Shown: positions 49,470-56,353 of the stretch, in pieces | Layout of the letters: each line of letters opens with the position of its first letter | Numbering within the stretch: position 1 is the stretch's first letter | From: GCA-2720975 sp964467985 | Lineage (GTDB): Bacteria; Planctomycetota; UBA1135; GCA-002686595 | Assembly: GCA_964467985.1 (NCBI GenBank) | Contig: CAYXTP010000018.1 | Coordinates: 1-56,353, forward strand | Direction: 5' to 3' | DNA length: 56,353 nucleotides | The notes under the pieces: model-generated | What the model was told of the DNA's origin: nothing | What the model saw: only the letters and a program-made list of their open reading frames with translations | The model's database searches: none | Made by a program: the position numbers and the translations under genes

Positions 49470-50212
49470 AGTCGGGCTCGACTCTGCTCTGCATCGGCGG
49501 AACCGACTCAAGCGGTGCGGCCGGATTGGACGCCGATCGCGAAGCGGCTCGTGCCGCGGGCGTGCGCGTCCTCACTGTCGCCACGGCCCACACCGAGCAA
49601 GACGCCCAAGCGGTGCATTCTTTGGGTGCCCGTGATCCCTCCGAATGGCTGGCCGCCGCGCGCGCCGAACTCGGAAGCTGCGACGGCGTCAAGGTCGGCC
49701 TGCTTCCAGGCCCGGAACACATCCGCGCAGCGGTCCTGTTGTTCGGAGAAATCGGGGACAAGCCGTGGGTCCTGGATCCCCTGATCGAATCCTCAAGCGG
49801 ATTTCGATTCTTGAACACGGAAGCCATGGGACTCCTGCGCGAAGAACTGCTGCCCCTGGGACCGGTCTTGACTCCCAACCTCGCCGAAGCCGCACACCTG
49901 GCGGGCGTGGCACCGAGCGCCATGGCCTCACGCTCGACGCGCTGGGCGGCTGCCCGAAACCTGCTCTCAGCTGGCGCCCAAACCGTCGTGCTCAAGGGCG
50001 GGCACGGTGGTGAAGACCCCCTGCTGGATCTCGTCGCCCGACCGGGTCATGACCCCATCTGGATCGAACACCCGCGCCAGCCCGGATCCCGGCGCGGCAC
50101 CGGCTGTCGCTTCGCCACGGTTCTCGCCGCCCACCTGGCCCGCGGGTCCAACGCCACCGCCGCCGCCCAAGAAGCGGGCACCTGGGTGGCTCAATTTGTA
50201 GCCGCCCGGTGA
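49466..50212 (+). CDS. thiD: Hydroxymethylpyrimidine/phosphomethylpyrimidine kinase-like protein
   Basis: A 248-residue ribokinase-fold kinase. CIGGTDSSGAAGLDADREAA matches the ThiD start (GSDpSGGAGIqAD). VLTPNLAEAAHLAG, QTVVLKGGHGGEDPLLDLV and RRGTGCRFATVLAAHLARGS (anion hole and catalytic Asp/Cys region) complete the family. It phosphorylates HMP and HMP-P in thiamine synthesis. No other thi gene is nearby, and the related pyridoxal kinases are the main alternative. It is translationally coupled to the DHH phosphoesterase. Confidence 0.85.
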   Translation: MKSGSTLLCIGGTDSSGAAGLDADREAARAAGVRVLTVATAHTEQDAQAVHSLGARDPSEWLAAARAELGSCDGVKVGLLPGPEHIRAAVLLFGEIGDKPWVLDPLIESSSGFRFLNTEAMGLLREELLPLGPVLTPNLAEAAHLAGVAPSAMASRSTRWAAARNLLSAGAQTVVLKGGHGGEDPLLDLVARPGHDPIWIEHPRQPGSRRGTGCRFATVLAAHLARGSNATAAAQEAGTWVAQFVAAR

Positions 50213-50312
50213 CTGGCCCAGGGGGCCTCCCCTGCATCGGGTCTCGCACCCCCATGATTTTGCACCGATCCCTTGCCAGACCGTCGGGGCAGGCTATCCT
50301 CGCAATCCGGAC

Positions 50313-50387
50313 GCGGCTGTAGCTCAGTGGTAGAGCGCAACCTTGCCAAGGTTGATGTCGAGGGTTCAAGTCCCTTCAGCCGCTCCA
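50313..50387 (+). tRNA. tRNA-Gly (anticodon GCC)
   Basis: The acceptor GCGGCTG pairs perfectly with CAGCCGC. The D-arm is GCTC...GAGC, the anticodon stem CAACC/GGTTG with loop TTGCCAA (anticodon GCC), and the T-arm GAGGG-TTCAAGT-CCCTT (one G-T pair). A discriminator T and an encoded CCA follow. All parts are canonical. Confidence 0.97.
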
Positions 50388-50402
50388 CTTTTGAGCCCCA
50401 AT

Positions 50403-52463
50403 CTAGGCACGCGACCCGTGCCGCGTGAGCCACAGATGTGAATGGGCTCCGAGCGTGGCGCGGAAATCGGTGGGGATGACGGTCGTTGCGCTGTACTCCT
50501 GCACGATGGCGGGGCCTTGGATGACGTGGCCGGGGGCCAACTCGGGGCGGCTGTAGATCGGGGTTCGCTTCCAGCGGCCGAACCAGGCTCGACGGGTCTC
50601 TGTCACGAGGCTCTGCGGGGCGGGGCGCTTGCGTGGGCTACGTTTGGGCGCACCCGGGCCCGCGAAACCTGGGGCGGAGGCCCGGGCACGCAGGGCGACG
50701 AGTTCGATTTCGGTGCCTGGTAGATCCCAACCGTAGCGAGTGCGGTGCAGGTCGGCGAAGCGCGTGGCCAGGTGTGCGCCTTCAGGCAGGGTGAGTTCGA
50801 AGGACTGGCCTCGGTAGCGCAGGGCCAAGCTGCGCTCGAAACGGATGGAACGGGCCGGGTGGCCGGCGGTACGCAGTTGGGTCCGGCCCTGGTCTGTCAA
50901 CTCGGCAAAGGCCCGCTTGCGAAGGGTGGCCGTCCATTCCGTTAGGGGAGCGAGCACGGTGCGTTCGTGATCGCTCAGGGCATCGGCACTGGCCATGCCT
51001 AGGGCGGAGAGTACGCCGGGGTGGGCGGGGACCAGGGCACCGGGCATGTTCAGGCTCTTGACCAGGGCCGCAGCGTGCAGGCCGCCTCCGCCACCGAAGG
51101 CCACCAGGGGCAGGGCTGCCGGGTCTTGGCCGCGCTGCATGGTCATGACGCCCAGAGCGCGACGCATCGCGGCTTGCGCCAGTTCGAGCACGGCCTCTGC
51201 CGCCTTGACCGAATCGACGCCCAGGCGTTTTCCCAAACTCTCGAAGGCGCGCGAGACGGCGTCGGTGTCCAACTCTAGCTGGCCGGCGAGGAACCCACGC
51301 GCCTCGATGTAGCCCAGGTGGACGCAGGCGTCGGTGACCGTTGGCACCGAACCGTGGCCGTGGCAAATGGGTCCGGGGTCGGCTCCCGCACTCTCGGGAC
51401 CAACGTGCAAGACACCTCCCGCGTCGACGCGCACCAGCGAGCCGCCGCCGCAGCCAATGGTGTGGATGTCGAGGGCTGGCACAGCGATCGGATGGCCGGC
51501 AACCTGGGCATCGTGAACTGTGTTCGAGAGACCCGCATCAGGCGAATGGAAAGCGACGTCCGTGCTCGTGCCGCCCATGTCCAGCGTGACGATATCTCCC
51601 AATCCGGCCTGTAGGGCAGCCCGGGCGGCACCCACCACGCCACCCGCGGGACCGCTGAAGAGCACCCGCACGGGTTCAATTGCGGCGCGTTGTGCGGGTA
51701 GGGTGCCGCCGGAACTCTGCAGGATTGAGAGGCGCTCGGGCGGCAGTAGGCGGGACAATCGAGCGAGGTAGTCGGCCATGATGGGGACCAAGACAGCATT
51801 GGCACAGGCCGTTGAAAAGCGCTCGACTTCACGGTGTGTGCCGAGCAGGGTCCCCGAACAGGTGATGGGCAGTTGTAGTTTCTCAAGTGCCTCGGCGAGA
51901 CGGGTTTCGATGGTCGGGTCGGCGTACGAATGCAGCAGGCATAGGGCGACGCTGCGCGCACCGCTAGCGCCCAGTGCCTTGCGCAGGCGCGCGATCTCGC
52001 TGGCCCTGGGGCGCGCGACTTCGACGAGCTCGCCTTCTATGGAGGGCCAACTGCGTTGGTCGATTCCATATCGCCTGCGACGGGGAACCAGTGGTGTCGG
52101 CCGACGGGGCTCGAGGTCGTACAGCACCGGTCGTTCACCGCGCCCGATTTCGAGAAGATCGCGAAACCCCTGGTTCGTCACCAGGGCCGTGGGAGCTGTG
52201 CGCCCCGTCAGCAAGGCGTTTAATGCAACCGTTGTGCCGTGGATCACCTGGCAGCCGCTTGAGGCCCCGGGAACCCGCTGTTCCATCTCTCGCATGCCCG
52301 TCTCAAGAGCCAGGGAAGGATCCTTGGGCGTCGATGAGACCTTGCCCGTGGTCACGCGGCCGTCGGTTCCGAGCAACACGAGATCGGTAAAGGTGCCTCC
52401 CGTGTCCACACCCAAGACGGCCGTGCGTCTGCGCGTGGTTCCTTGCGTGGTAGAGGGGGACAA
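50403..52463 (-). CDS. Hydantoinase/oxoprolinase family protein, A-subunit type
   Basis: A 686-residue protein starting at TTG 52463, which puts the family start TAVLGVDTGGTFTDLVLLG at residue 14. Other signatures: VIHGTTVALNALL, GRTAPTALVTNQGFRDLLEI, LRKALGASGARSVALCLLHS, ILQSSGGTLPAQRAAIEPVR, LFSGPAGGVVGAA and VTLDMGGTSTDVAFH (the ASKHA phosphate loops), and PLVAFGGGGGLHAAAL. It would hydrolyse a cyclic amide (N-methylhydantoin, oxoproline) or carboxylate a ketone with ATP. The B-subunit gene usually adjacent to this family is absent on both sides, so it is an orphan here. Confidence 0.93.
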   Translation of the reverse strand: MSPSTTQGTTRRRTAVLGVDTGGTFTDLVLLGTDGRVTTGKVSSTPKDPSLALETGMREMEQRVPGASSGCQVIHGTTVALNALLTGRTAPTALVTNQGFRDLLEIGRGERPVLYDLEPRRPTPLVPRRRRYGIDQRSWPSIEGELVEVARPRASEIARLRKALGASGARSVALCLLHSYADPTIETRLAEALEKLQLPITCSGTLLGTHREVERFSTACANAVLVPIMADYLARLSRLLPPERLSILQSSGGTLPAQRAAIEPVRVLFSGPAGGVVGAARAALQAGLGDIVTLDMGGTSTDVAFHSPDAGLSNTVHDAQVAGHPIAVPALDIHTIGCGGGSLVRVDAGGVLHVGPESAGADPGPICHGHGSVPTVTDACVHLGYIEARGFLAGQLELDTDAVSRAFESLGKRLGVDSVKAAEAVLELAQAAMRRALGVMTMQRGQDPAALPLVAFGGGGGLHAAALVKSLNMPGALVPAHPGVLSALGMASADALSDHERTVLAPLTEWTATLRKRAFAELTDQGRTQLRTAGHPARSIRFERSLALRYRGQSFELTLPEGAHLATRFADLHRTRYGWDLPGTEIELVALRARASAPGFAGPGAPKRSPRKRPAPQSLVTETRRAWFGRWKRTPIYSRPELAPGHVIQGPAIVQEYSATTVIPTDFRATLGAHSHLWLTRHGSRA

Positions 52464-52559
52464 GAGAGGTGCTCAGGGCCGGTGATGGACGCAGACTGGT
52501 TGGCCGGGGTGGCCGCAGGGTACCCTTTGCTCGCCCCCCCGTCGCGCGGCACCCCATCC

Positions 52560-53246
52560 ATGGCCATCACCATCCTGCCGACCTCGGTTGCCCTGATCGA
52601 CGTCACGGGTCCGCTGGTCTTGGCCGTCGTCTCGAGCTACACGCTCGGTTCCGTGCCATTCGGGCTCCTACTCACCCGCATGCTGAAGGGCGAGGACCTG
52701 CGCAAGATGGGTAGTGGCAATATCGGCGCCACAAACACCATGCGCGCAGTCGGCCGAGGCTGGGGGCTCGCGTCCTTTGCCCTCGACTGTTTCAAGGGTT
52801 GGGCTCCTGTTGCTTGGATCGCTCCGGCTTTCATGGGGGATCAGGGCAACTCCCAAGCGGCCGTGATGTGCGCTGCAGCGGCCGTGCTAGGCCACTGCTT
52901 CTCGTTGTACCTGCGCCTCAAGGGTGGCAAGGGTGTGGCGACGGCCTGCGGGGCCATCTTGGCTATCGAGCCCATCATCCTGCTACCCGCCGGCCTGGTC
53001 TGGGTCCTTACATTGAAGCTGACGCGCTACGTGGGTCTCGCCTCGATCTGCATGGGCCTGGCCTTCCCCGTGGCCGCCTGGTGGCGCAAGCCCGAAGACA
53101 CGGCGTTCCTCATCGGCTGTGGGCTATTGGCCTTGCTCGTCGTCGTGAGGCATCGGCAGAACATCGGCCGTATGCTGCAGGGCACCGAGCCCAAGGCGGG
53201 GCGCAAGGACCCGGACGAGGATACTGCAGGAACGAACCATGGCTGA
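52560..53246 (+). CDS. plsY: Glycerol-3-phosphate acyltransferase PlsY
   Basis: A 228-residue inner-membrane enzyme that transfers the acyl chain from acyl phosphate to glycerol-3-phosphate, the first step of phospholipid synthesis. Five hydrophobic segments are visible. The signatures are YTLGSVPFGLLLTRM, DLRKMGSGNIGATNTMRAVG and YLRLKGGKGVATACGA. The C-terminal cytoplasmic tail (EPKAGRKDPDEDTAG) is a little longer than usual. The gene overlaps gpsA by 8 bases, so enzyme and substrate-producing dehydrogenase are made together. Confidence 0.96.
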   Translation: MAITILPTSVALIDVTGPLVLAVVSSYTLGSVPFGLLLTRMLKGEDLRKMGSGNIGATNTMRAVGRGWGLASFALDCFKGWAPVAWIAPAFMGDQGNSQAAVMCAAAAVLGHCFSLYLRLKGGKGVATACGAILAIEPIILLPAGLVWVLTLKLTRYVGLASICMGLAFPVAAWWRKPEDTAFLIGCGLLALLVVVRHRQNIGRMLQGTEPKAGRKDPDEDTAGTNHG

Positions 53247-54273
53247 GCGATCCATTGAGAGGGCACTGGTGATGGGGGATGGAAGTTGGGGTACGACCCT
53301 GGCTTTGATCCTGGCCAACAACGGAATCGAGACCGTGCTGTGGAGCGCGTTCCCCGAGCAGGCCGAGCTGCTCAACAAGGAGCGCTGCAACGAACGCTTC
53401 CTACCTGGTGTGAGCTTCCCGGAGACCTTGCGCGTGGATGCCGATCCCTTCCACGCAGCTGAGGGAGCAGAGTTGGCGGTTAGCGTCGTGCCCACTCAGT
53501 ACCTGCGCCAAGTCGCATCACGCTTCGAGGACGCGTTGCCCGGCACCCTGCCCCTGGTCACAGCCAGTAAGGGCTTGGAGATCGAGACGTTCAAGACGCC
53601 GGGCCAGATTCTGACGCAGGTCTTGGGCGAGCGTTCGATCGGCGTTCTGACGGGGCCCAGCCATGCCGAAGAGGTTGCTCGCGGCCTGCCCGCGTCGTTG
53701 GTCGTGGGTTGTGAGAACGAAGACCACGGGCGACTCGTGCAGAGCGCTTTCTCCTGCGAGAGTTTCCGCGTCTACACCCACGGCGATGCTTTTGGCGCCG
53801 AACTCGCAGGTGCCCTGAAGAACGTGATCGCCCTAGCGGCCGGCATGTGCGACGGATTGGAACTGGGGGACAACGCCAAGAGTGCCTTGATGACCCGAGG
53901 CATCGTCGAGATGGCACGCTTCGGGAAGGCCCGTGGGGCGGAGGTCAGCACGTTCTTCGGCTTGGCTGGCATTGGAGATCTGATCACGACCTGCACTTCA
54001 AAGCACTCGCGTAACCGTGGTGTGGGTGAACGGCTCGGCCGCGGGCAGACACTTGAAGAGATTCTGGAGCAGATGGACATGGTTGCCGAGGGCGTCTGGA
54101 CCACCAAGGCCCTCTTTGGCCCCGAGAGCGCGCTGGGTTCCGTGCCCATGCCCATCGCAGAACAGGTCCACGCCGTCCTGTTTGAAAATAAGGATCCGCG
54201 CACGGTCGTGACCGACCTCATGAACCGCGAACCCGCCGCCGAGATGGACGGACTGGCCCAACCCAAGAGCTGA
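53239..54273 (+). CDS. gpsA: Glycerol-3-phosphate dehydrogenase [NAD(P)+]
   Basis: A 344-residue dehydrogenase making sn-glycerol-3-phosphate from dihydroxyacetone phosphate. The dinucleotide motif is ALVMGDGSWGTTLALILANN (usually GxGxxG; here GDGSWG, normal for GpsA). SVVPTQYLR, LVTASKGLEIETFKTPGQIL, VLTGPSHAEEVARGLPASL, GALKNVIALAAGMCDGLELG (catalytic Lys) and GLAGIGDLITTCTSKHSRNR follow in order. It supplies the neighbouring PlsY. Length is normal. Confidence 0.96.
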   Translation: MAERSIERALVMGDGSWGTTLALILANNGIETVLWSAFPEQAELLNKERCNERFLPGVSFPETLRVDADPFHAAEGAELAVSVVPTQYLRQVASRFEDALPGTLPLVTASKGLEIETFKTPGQILTQVLGERSIGVLTGPSHAEEVARGLPASLVVGCENEDHGRLVQSAFSCESFRVYTHGDAFGAELAGALKNVIALAAGMCDGLELGDNAKSALMTRGIVEMARFGKARGAEVSTFFGLAGIGDLITTCTSKHSRNRGVGERLGRGQTLEEILEQMDMVAEGVWTTKALFGPESALGSVPMPIAEQVHAVLFENKDPRTVVTDLMNREPAAEMDGLAQPKS

Positions 54274-54279
54274 CCAGGC

Positions 54280-54669
54280 ATGACTGCCACCGCCGGATTT
54301 GCTGTCTTTCTGATCCTCACCTTGGTGCTGCTTGCAGCCGTGGTGGTCACCGGCAAGAAGGCCCAGCGCCGCAAGCATCTGACGCTCGTCGTGCTCACCT
54401 TGATCGGTTTGGGATTGGCGATCTACTACGCTGAGCAACTCGGCAAGGAATACGATCTCGATTCCGCAGGACGGATCTATCCGATTCACATCGCGCTTGC
54501 CAAGCTCACCGTATTCGCCTACCTACTGCCCGTCATCACCGGCGTGGCTACGATCAAGGGCAAGTGCAAGCGTGCGACTCACGGCCGCGTGGCCTACGCG
54601 GTCATCCTGATCACGGTGGTGACGGCGGTAACAGGAACCTGGATGCTCCTGGCCGCGAACCCGATCTAA
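54280..54669 (+). CDS. Small four-span membrane protein (DUF420-like)
   Basis: A 129-residue protein starting 7 bases after gpsA. Four hydrophobic segments: AGFAVFLILTLVLLAAVVV, LTLVVLTLIGLGLAIYYA, LAKLTVFAYLLPVITGVA and GRVAYAVILITVVTAVTGTW. Histidines near the start of spans 2, 3 and 4 (KKAQRRKH, YPIHIALAK, ATHGRVAY) resemble the DUF420/DUF2231 heme-like helical bundle proteins, but the match is loose. It is probably cotranscribed with plsY-gpsA. The stop overlaps the convergent gene by 4 bases. Confidence 0.7.
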   Translation: MTATAGFAVFLILTLVLLAAVVVTGKKAQRRKHLTLVVLTLIGLGLAIYYAEQLGKEYDLDSAGRIYPIHIALAKLTVFAYLLPVITGVATIKGKCKRATHGRVAYAVILITVVTAVTGTWMLLAANPI

Positions 54670-55070
54670 CTAGCGGTTGGATCGGCCCCGGAATCCTGGG
54701 GTGGTGAAGGTTCAGCCTCTTGCGCGTTCAGAATATTTGAATCGAGGACCCAGGGTAGCGCCAGCAGTGACAGATTGGAGCAGATGGGTACGGCGGCGAG
54801 TAGCACCCAGATCTTGCGCGCCCGGATCGTGAAGACTGCCAGAAACAGCCCAACGAGCGCAGGTAGAAAGGCTACCCAGTAGGTCACTTCGAATCCCGGA
54901 AACAGGTCCGGCAGGAAGCGGCGCAGGAACAGGCTGAACCACCAAGCTCCCCAGCCGAGCGTGGCCAGCACCATGGAGTACATCCACGTGCGGTGTCGGC
55001 GGCGCACTCGAATGCGCACTATCTCTTGGGGTCTCTGGGGTCGGGCCACGGCTGGATTCTCCGCGCTCAT
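54666..55070 (-). CDS. Small membrane protein of unknown function
   Basis: A 134-residue protein from ATG 55070; a GTG at 55076 would add two residues. A basic N-terminus (IVRIRVRRRHRTWMY) is followed by three hydrophobic segments (SMVLATLGWGAWWFSLFL, VTYWVAFLPALVGLFLAVF, IWVLLAAVPICSNLSLLALP) and an acidic Pro/Ser tail. I recognise no family. It is convergent with the four-span protein, with overlapping stops. Confidence 0.6.
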   Translation of the reverse strand: MSAENPAVARPQRPQEIVRIRVRRRHRTWMYSMVLATLGWGAWWFSLFLRRFLPDLFPGFEVTYWVAFLPALVGLFLAVFTIRARKIWVLLAAVPICSNLSLLALPWVLDSNILNAQEAEPSPPQDSGADPTAS

Positions 55071-55169
55071 TCTCACTAACGGGCCACCCGGGTCCAGTTC
55101 TTCCCCAAATCGACTCCCCAGGGCGGTTGACCCCCCCCGAGTCCCTACCTAGGATCCCTGCCCCTCGGT

Positions 55170-55246
<77 letters not shown>

Positions 55247-55319
55247 TCACAACTTGATGCCGAACGCCAACTTACGGCGTACCTGCATGGAACGAGCAGC
55301 GCGGCCCTCAGTCCCAGAA

Positions 55320-55345
55320 GTGTGGAATTTCCACACTTTCCACAC
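55320..55345. promoter_or_regulatory. Palindrome plus direct repeat upstream of the recombinase
   Basis: GTGTGGAA-T-TTCCACAC is a perfect 8-bp inverted repeat with a 1-base centre (55320-55336), and a third copy TTCCACAC follows at 55338-55345. The block lies 13-39 bases before the ATG at 55359, in a place suitable for an autoregulatory operator or a recombinase/excisionase arm site. Confidence 0.5.
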
Positions 55346-55358
55346 CGAGACCGCCGTC

Positions 55359-56213
55359 ATGACGAAAACCAAGCAGGCTCCGAGCCTCAAACTCCACAAG
55401 AAAACGGGCCACGCATACGCCCGCTTTAACGCCCGCCAGATCTGGTTCGGGCGGTTCGATGACTCCGAGACACATCGGAGCTTCGCGACCTTCCTTGCGC
55501 GATGGGAGGCGAACGGAAGGGAACTCCCTGAAGACAGGGAGGCATCTTCGCTCACTGTCGCCGAACTCGTTGCCGCTTATCTGAAGCACTCCGAGGTCTA
55601 CTACCGAAAGCCCGATGGCACTCCGACCCACGAGATTGTCAATATCCGCTGCACGGCCAGGCCCTTGCTTGAGCTGTTCGGGAGTCTGTCAGTCGAGGAT
55701 TTCGATCTTCGGTGTCTCAAGCGCTATCGAGAACGCCTAGTCGACTCGGGGCTCTGCAGGTGGACTGTCAACGACCGCGTCTGTCGGGTCGTCAGGGTCT
55801 TCGGATGGGGGACTGAGGAGGAGACGGTTCCACCCGCGACATTTGGAAGTCTTCGAGCACTCAAGCCGCTGAAGCGAGGTCGCTCTCGAGCCCCTGAGAC
55901 TGAGCCGATTCAGCCTGTCTCCTGGGAGCATGTGGAGGCTGTTCTGGAACTCGTTCCGAGTACCGTGCGTGCCATGATTCTCCTCCAGTGGTACACCGGC
56001 ATGCGACCGGGCGAGGTGGTCCAGCTTCGGTCCGCAGACCTTGACCGCAGCGGCGAGAGCTGGATCTACCGCCCATGTCGGCATAAGACTGAGCATCACG
56101 GCAGGGAACGAATGGTCCTGATTGGCCCCCGAGCTCAAGAGACGCTGAGGCCCTTTCTGCTGCAGGTGCCGCGTCCAGACCCTGTGCCCCTCACGAAAAT
56201 GAACCTAGGTTGA
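55359..56213 (+). pseudogene. Tyrosine recombinase/integrase, C-terminally truncated
   Basis: A 284-residue recombinase from ATG 55359. Residues 1-70 resemble the arm-binding region of planctomycete integrases (HKKTGHAYARFNARQIWFGR). The SAM-like core-binding domain follows (LTVAELVAAYLKHSEVYYRK). The catalytic domain begins with the first Arg in QWYTGMRPGEVVQLR and a Lys/Arg stretch HKTEHHGRERMVLIGPRAQE. The protein then stops after RPFLLQVPRPDP and a few more residues, before the HxxR box and the nucleophilic Tyr, so it cannot be active as read. It lies 112 bases downstream of tRNA-Pro, the usual site of integration for such elements. Confidence 0.82.
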
Positions 56214-56221
56214 CGTACTTT

Positions 56222-56323
56222 TGTCCGAAGTAGGCACATGCTCAGTCACTGACAGCAAATACAAGACTTCCAAGGAGACCCCATGTCCAATCTCAGAACT
56301 GACCTTCCCGGGTTTTTCGGACA
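56222..56323. repeat. 8-bp inverted repeat flanking a short reading frame
   Basis: TGTCCGAA (56222-56229) and TTCGGACA (56316-56323) are perfect inverted copies 86 bases apart, just after the premature end of the integrase. They could mark an insertion-sequence end or a long hairpin. The element would continue outside the window. Confidence 0.35.
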
Positions 56324-56342
56324 CCCAGGTTTAGGTGGTTAG
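56283..56342 (+). CDS. Possible 19-residue peptide with strong ribosome binding site
   Basis: AAGGAG lies 5 bases before the ATG, one of the strongest Shine-Dalgarno sequences in the window. The frame MSNLRTDLPGFFGHPGLGG ends in TAG at the window edge. It may be a leader peptide or the first codons of a frameshifted transposase gene that continues beyond the window. It overlaps the right arm of the 8-bp inverted repeat. Confidence 0.3.
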   Translation: MSNLRTDLPGFFGHPGLGG

Positions 56343-56353
56343 AAAGTTCACTG

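Overview
The window is GC-rich, gene-dense bacterial DNA and most probably comes from a member of the Planctomycetota. Four things point there: a giant fusion of ThuA, PVC-type beta-propeller, HEAT repeats and cytochrome c at the left edge; a planctomycete-type ECF sigma factor divergent from a Ser/Thr kinase with a WD40-like tail; a sulfatase remnant; and secreted kelch/beta-helix and PhoD-like proteins. Species level cannot be read from the sequence. The assembly is a draft: four runs of exactly 100 N interrupt it (14722-14821, 22680-22779, 42781-42880, 47944-48043). Two of them lie inside short tandem repeats, and one has an identical 55-base sequence on both sides.

Left third (1-24600). 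On the minus strand are the giant ThuA/heme protein (cut by the window edge), a secreted kelch plus beta-helix protein and the ECF sigma factor. The kinase follows on the plus strand. Next is a minus-strand methionine/threonine operon: a trans-sulfuration PLP enzyme overlapping by ATGA with an aspartate kinase-homoserine dehydrogenase that has no ACT domain. A sequence with SAM-I (S-box) riboswitch features precedes it. Then come a secreted S9 peptidase split by a gap, an unrecognised 533-residue protein with a GNAT acetyltransferase, a PhoD-like lipoprotein, a DUF1294 protein, a decayed sulfatase, a Bax-inhibitor-1 family protein and two tandem zinc-ribbon membrane proteins.

Middle (24600-44100). 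Two tandem B12-binding radical SAM proteins of identical length (531 residues) lie 2 bases apart. Upstream of them on the same strand is a tightly coupled envelope cassette: unknown protein, SurA-like lipoprotein, HEAT protein and a peptidase-like protein without its zinc motif. Divergent from it are a second secreted foldase-like protein and an MsbA-type ABC exporter. Housekeeping genes follow: ispD-ispF (minus); ruvC with a nuclease-fold-like partner; an HhH protein, nadC, a RsbW-like ATPase and a VanZ protein; purB; and a TIGR01777 epimerase.

Right third (44100-56353). This holds a large secreted M28-like protein that lacks two catalytic-site residues, a TIM-barrel epimerase/endonuclease-like protein, a DHH phosphoesterase coupled to a ThiD-like kinase, tRNA-Gly(GCC), an orphan hydantoinase A, the phospholipid pair plsY-gpsA, two small membrane proteins, and tRNA-Pro(GGG). 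A tyrosine recombinase lies just downstream of tRNA-Pro and ends before its catalytic C-terminus, which suggests a degraded integrative element entering at the right edge.

No CRISPR array, rRNA or clear origin was seen. The observations most worth follow-up are the S-box leader in front of the ACT-less bifunctional enzyme, the twin B12-radical SAM genes, the coupled envelope cassette and the false gap at 47944.
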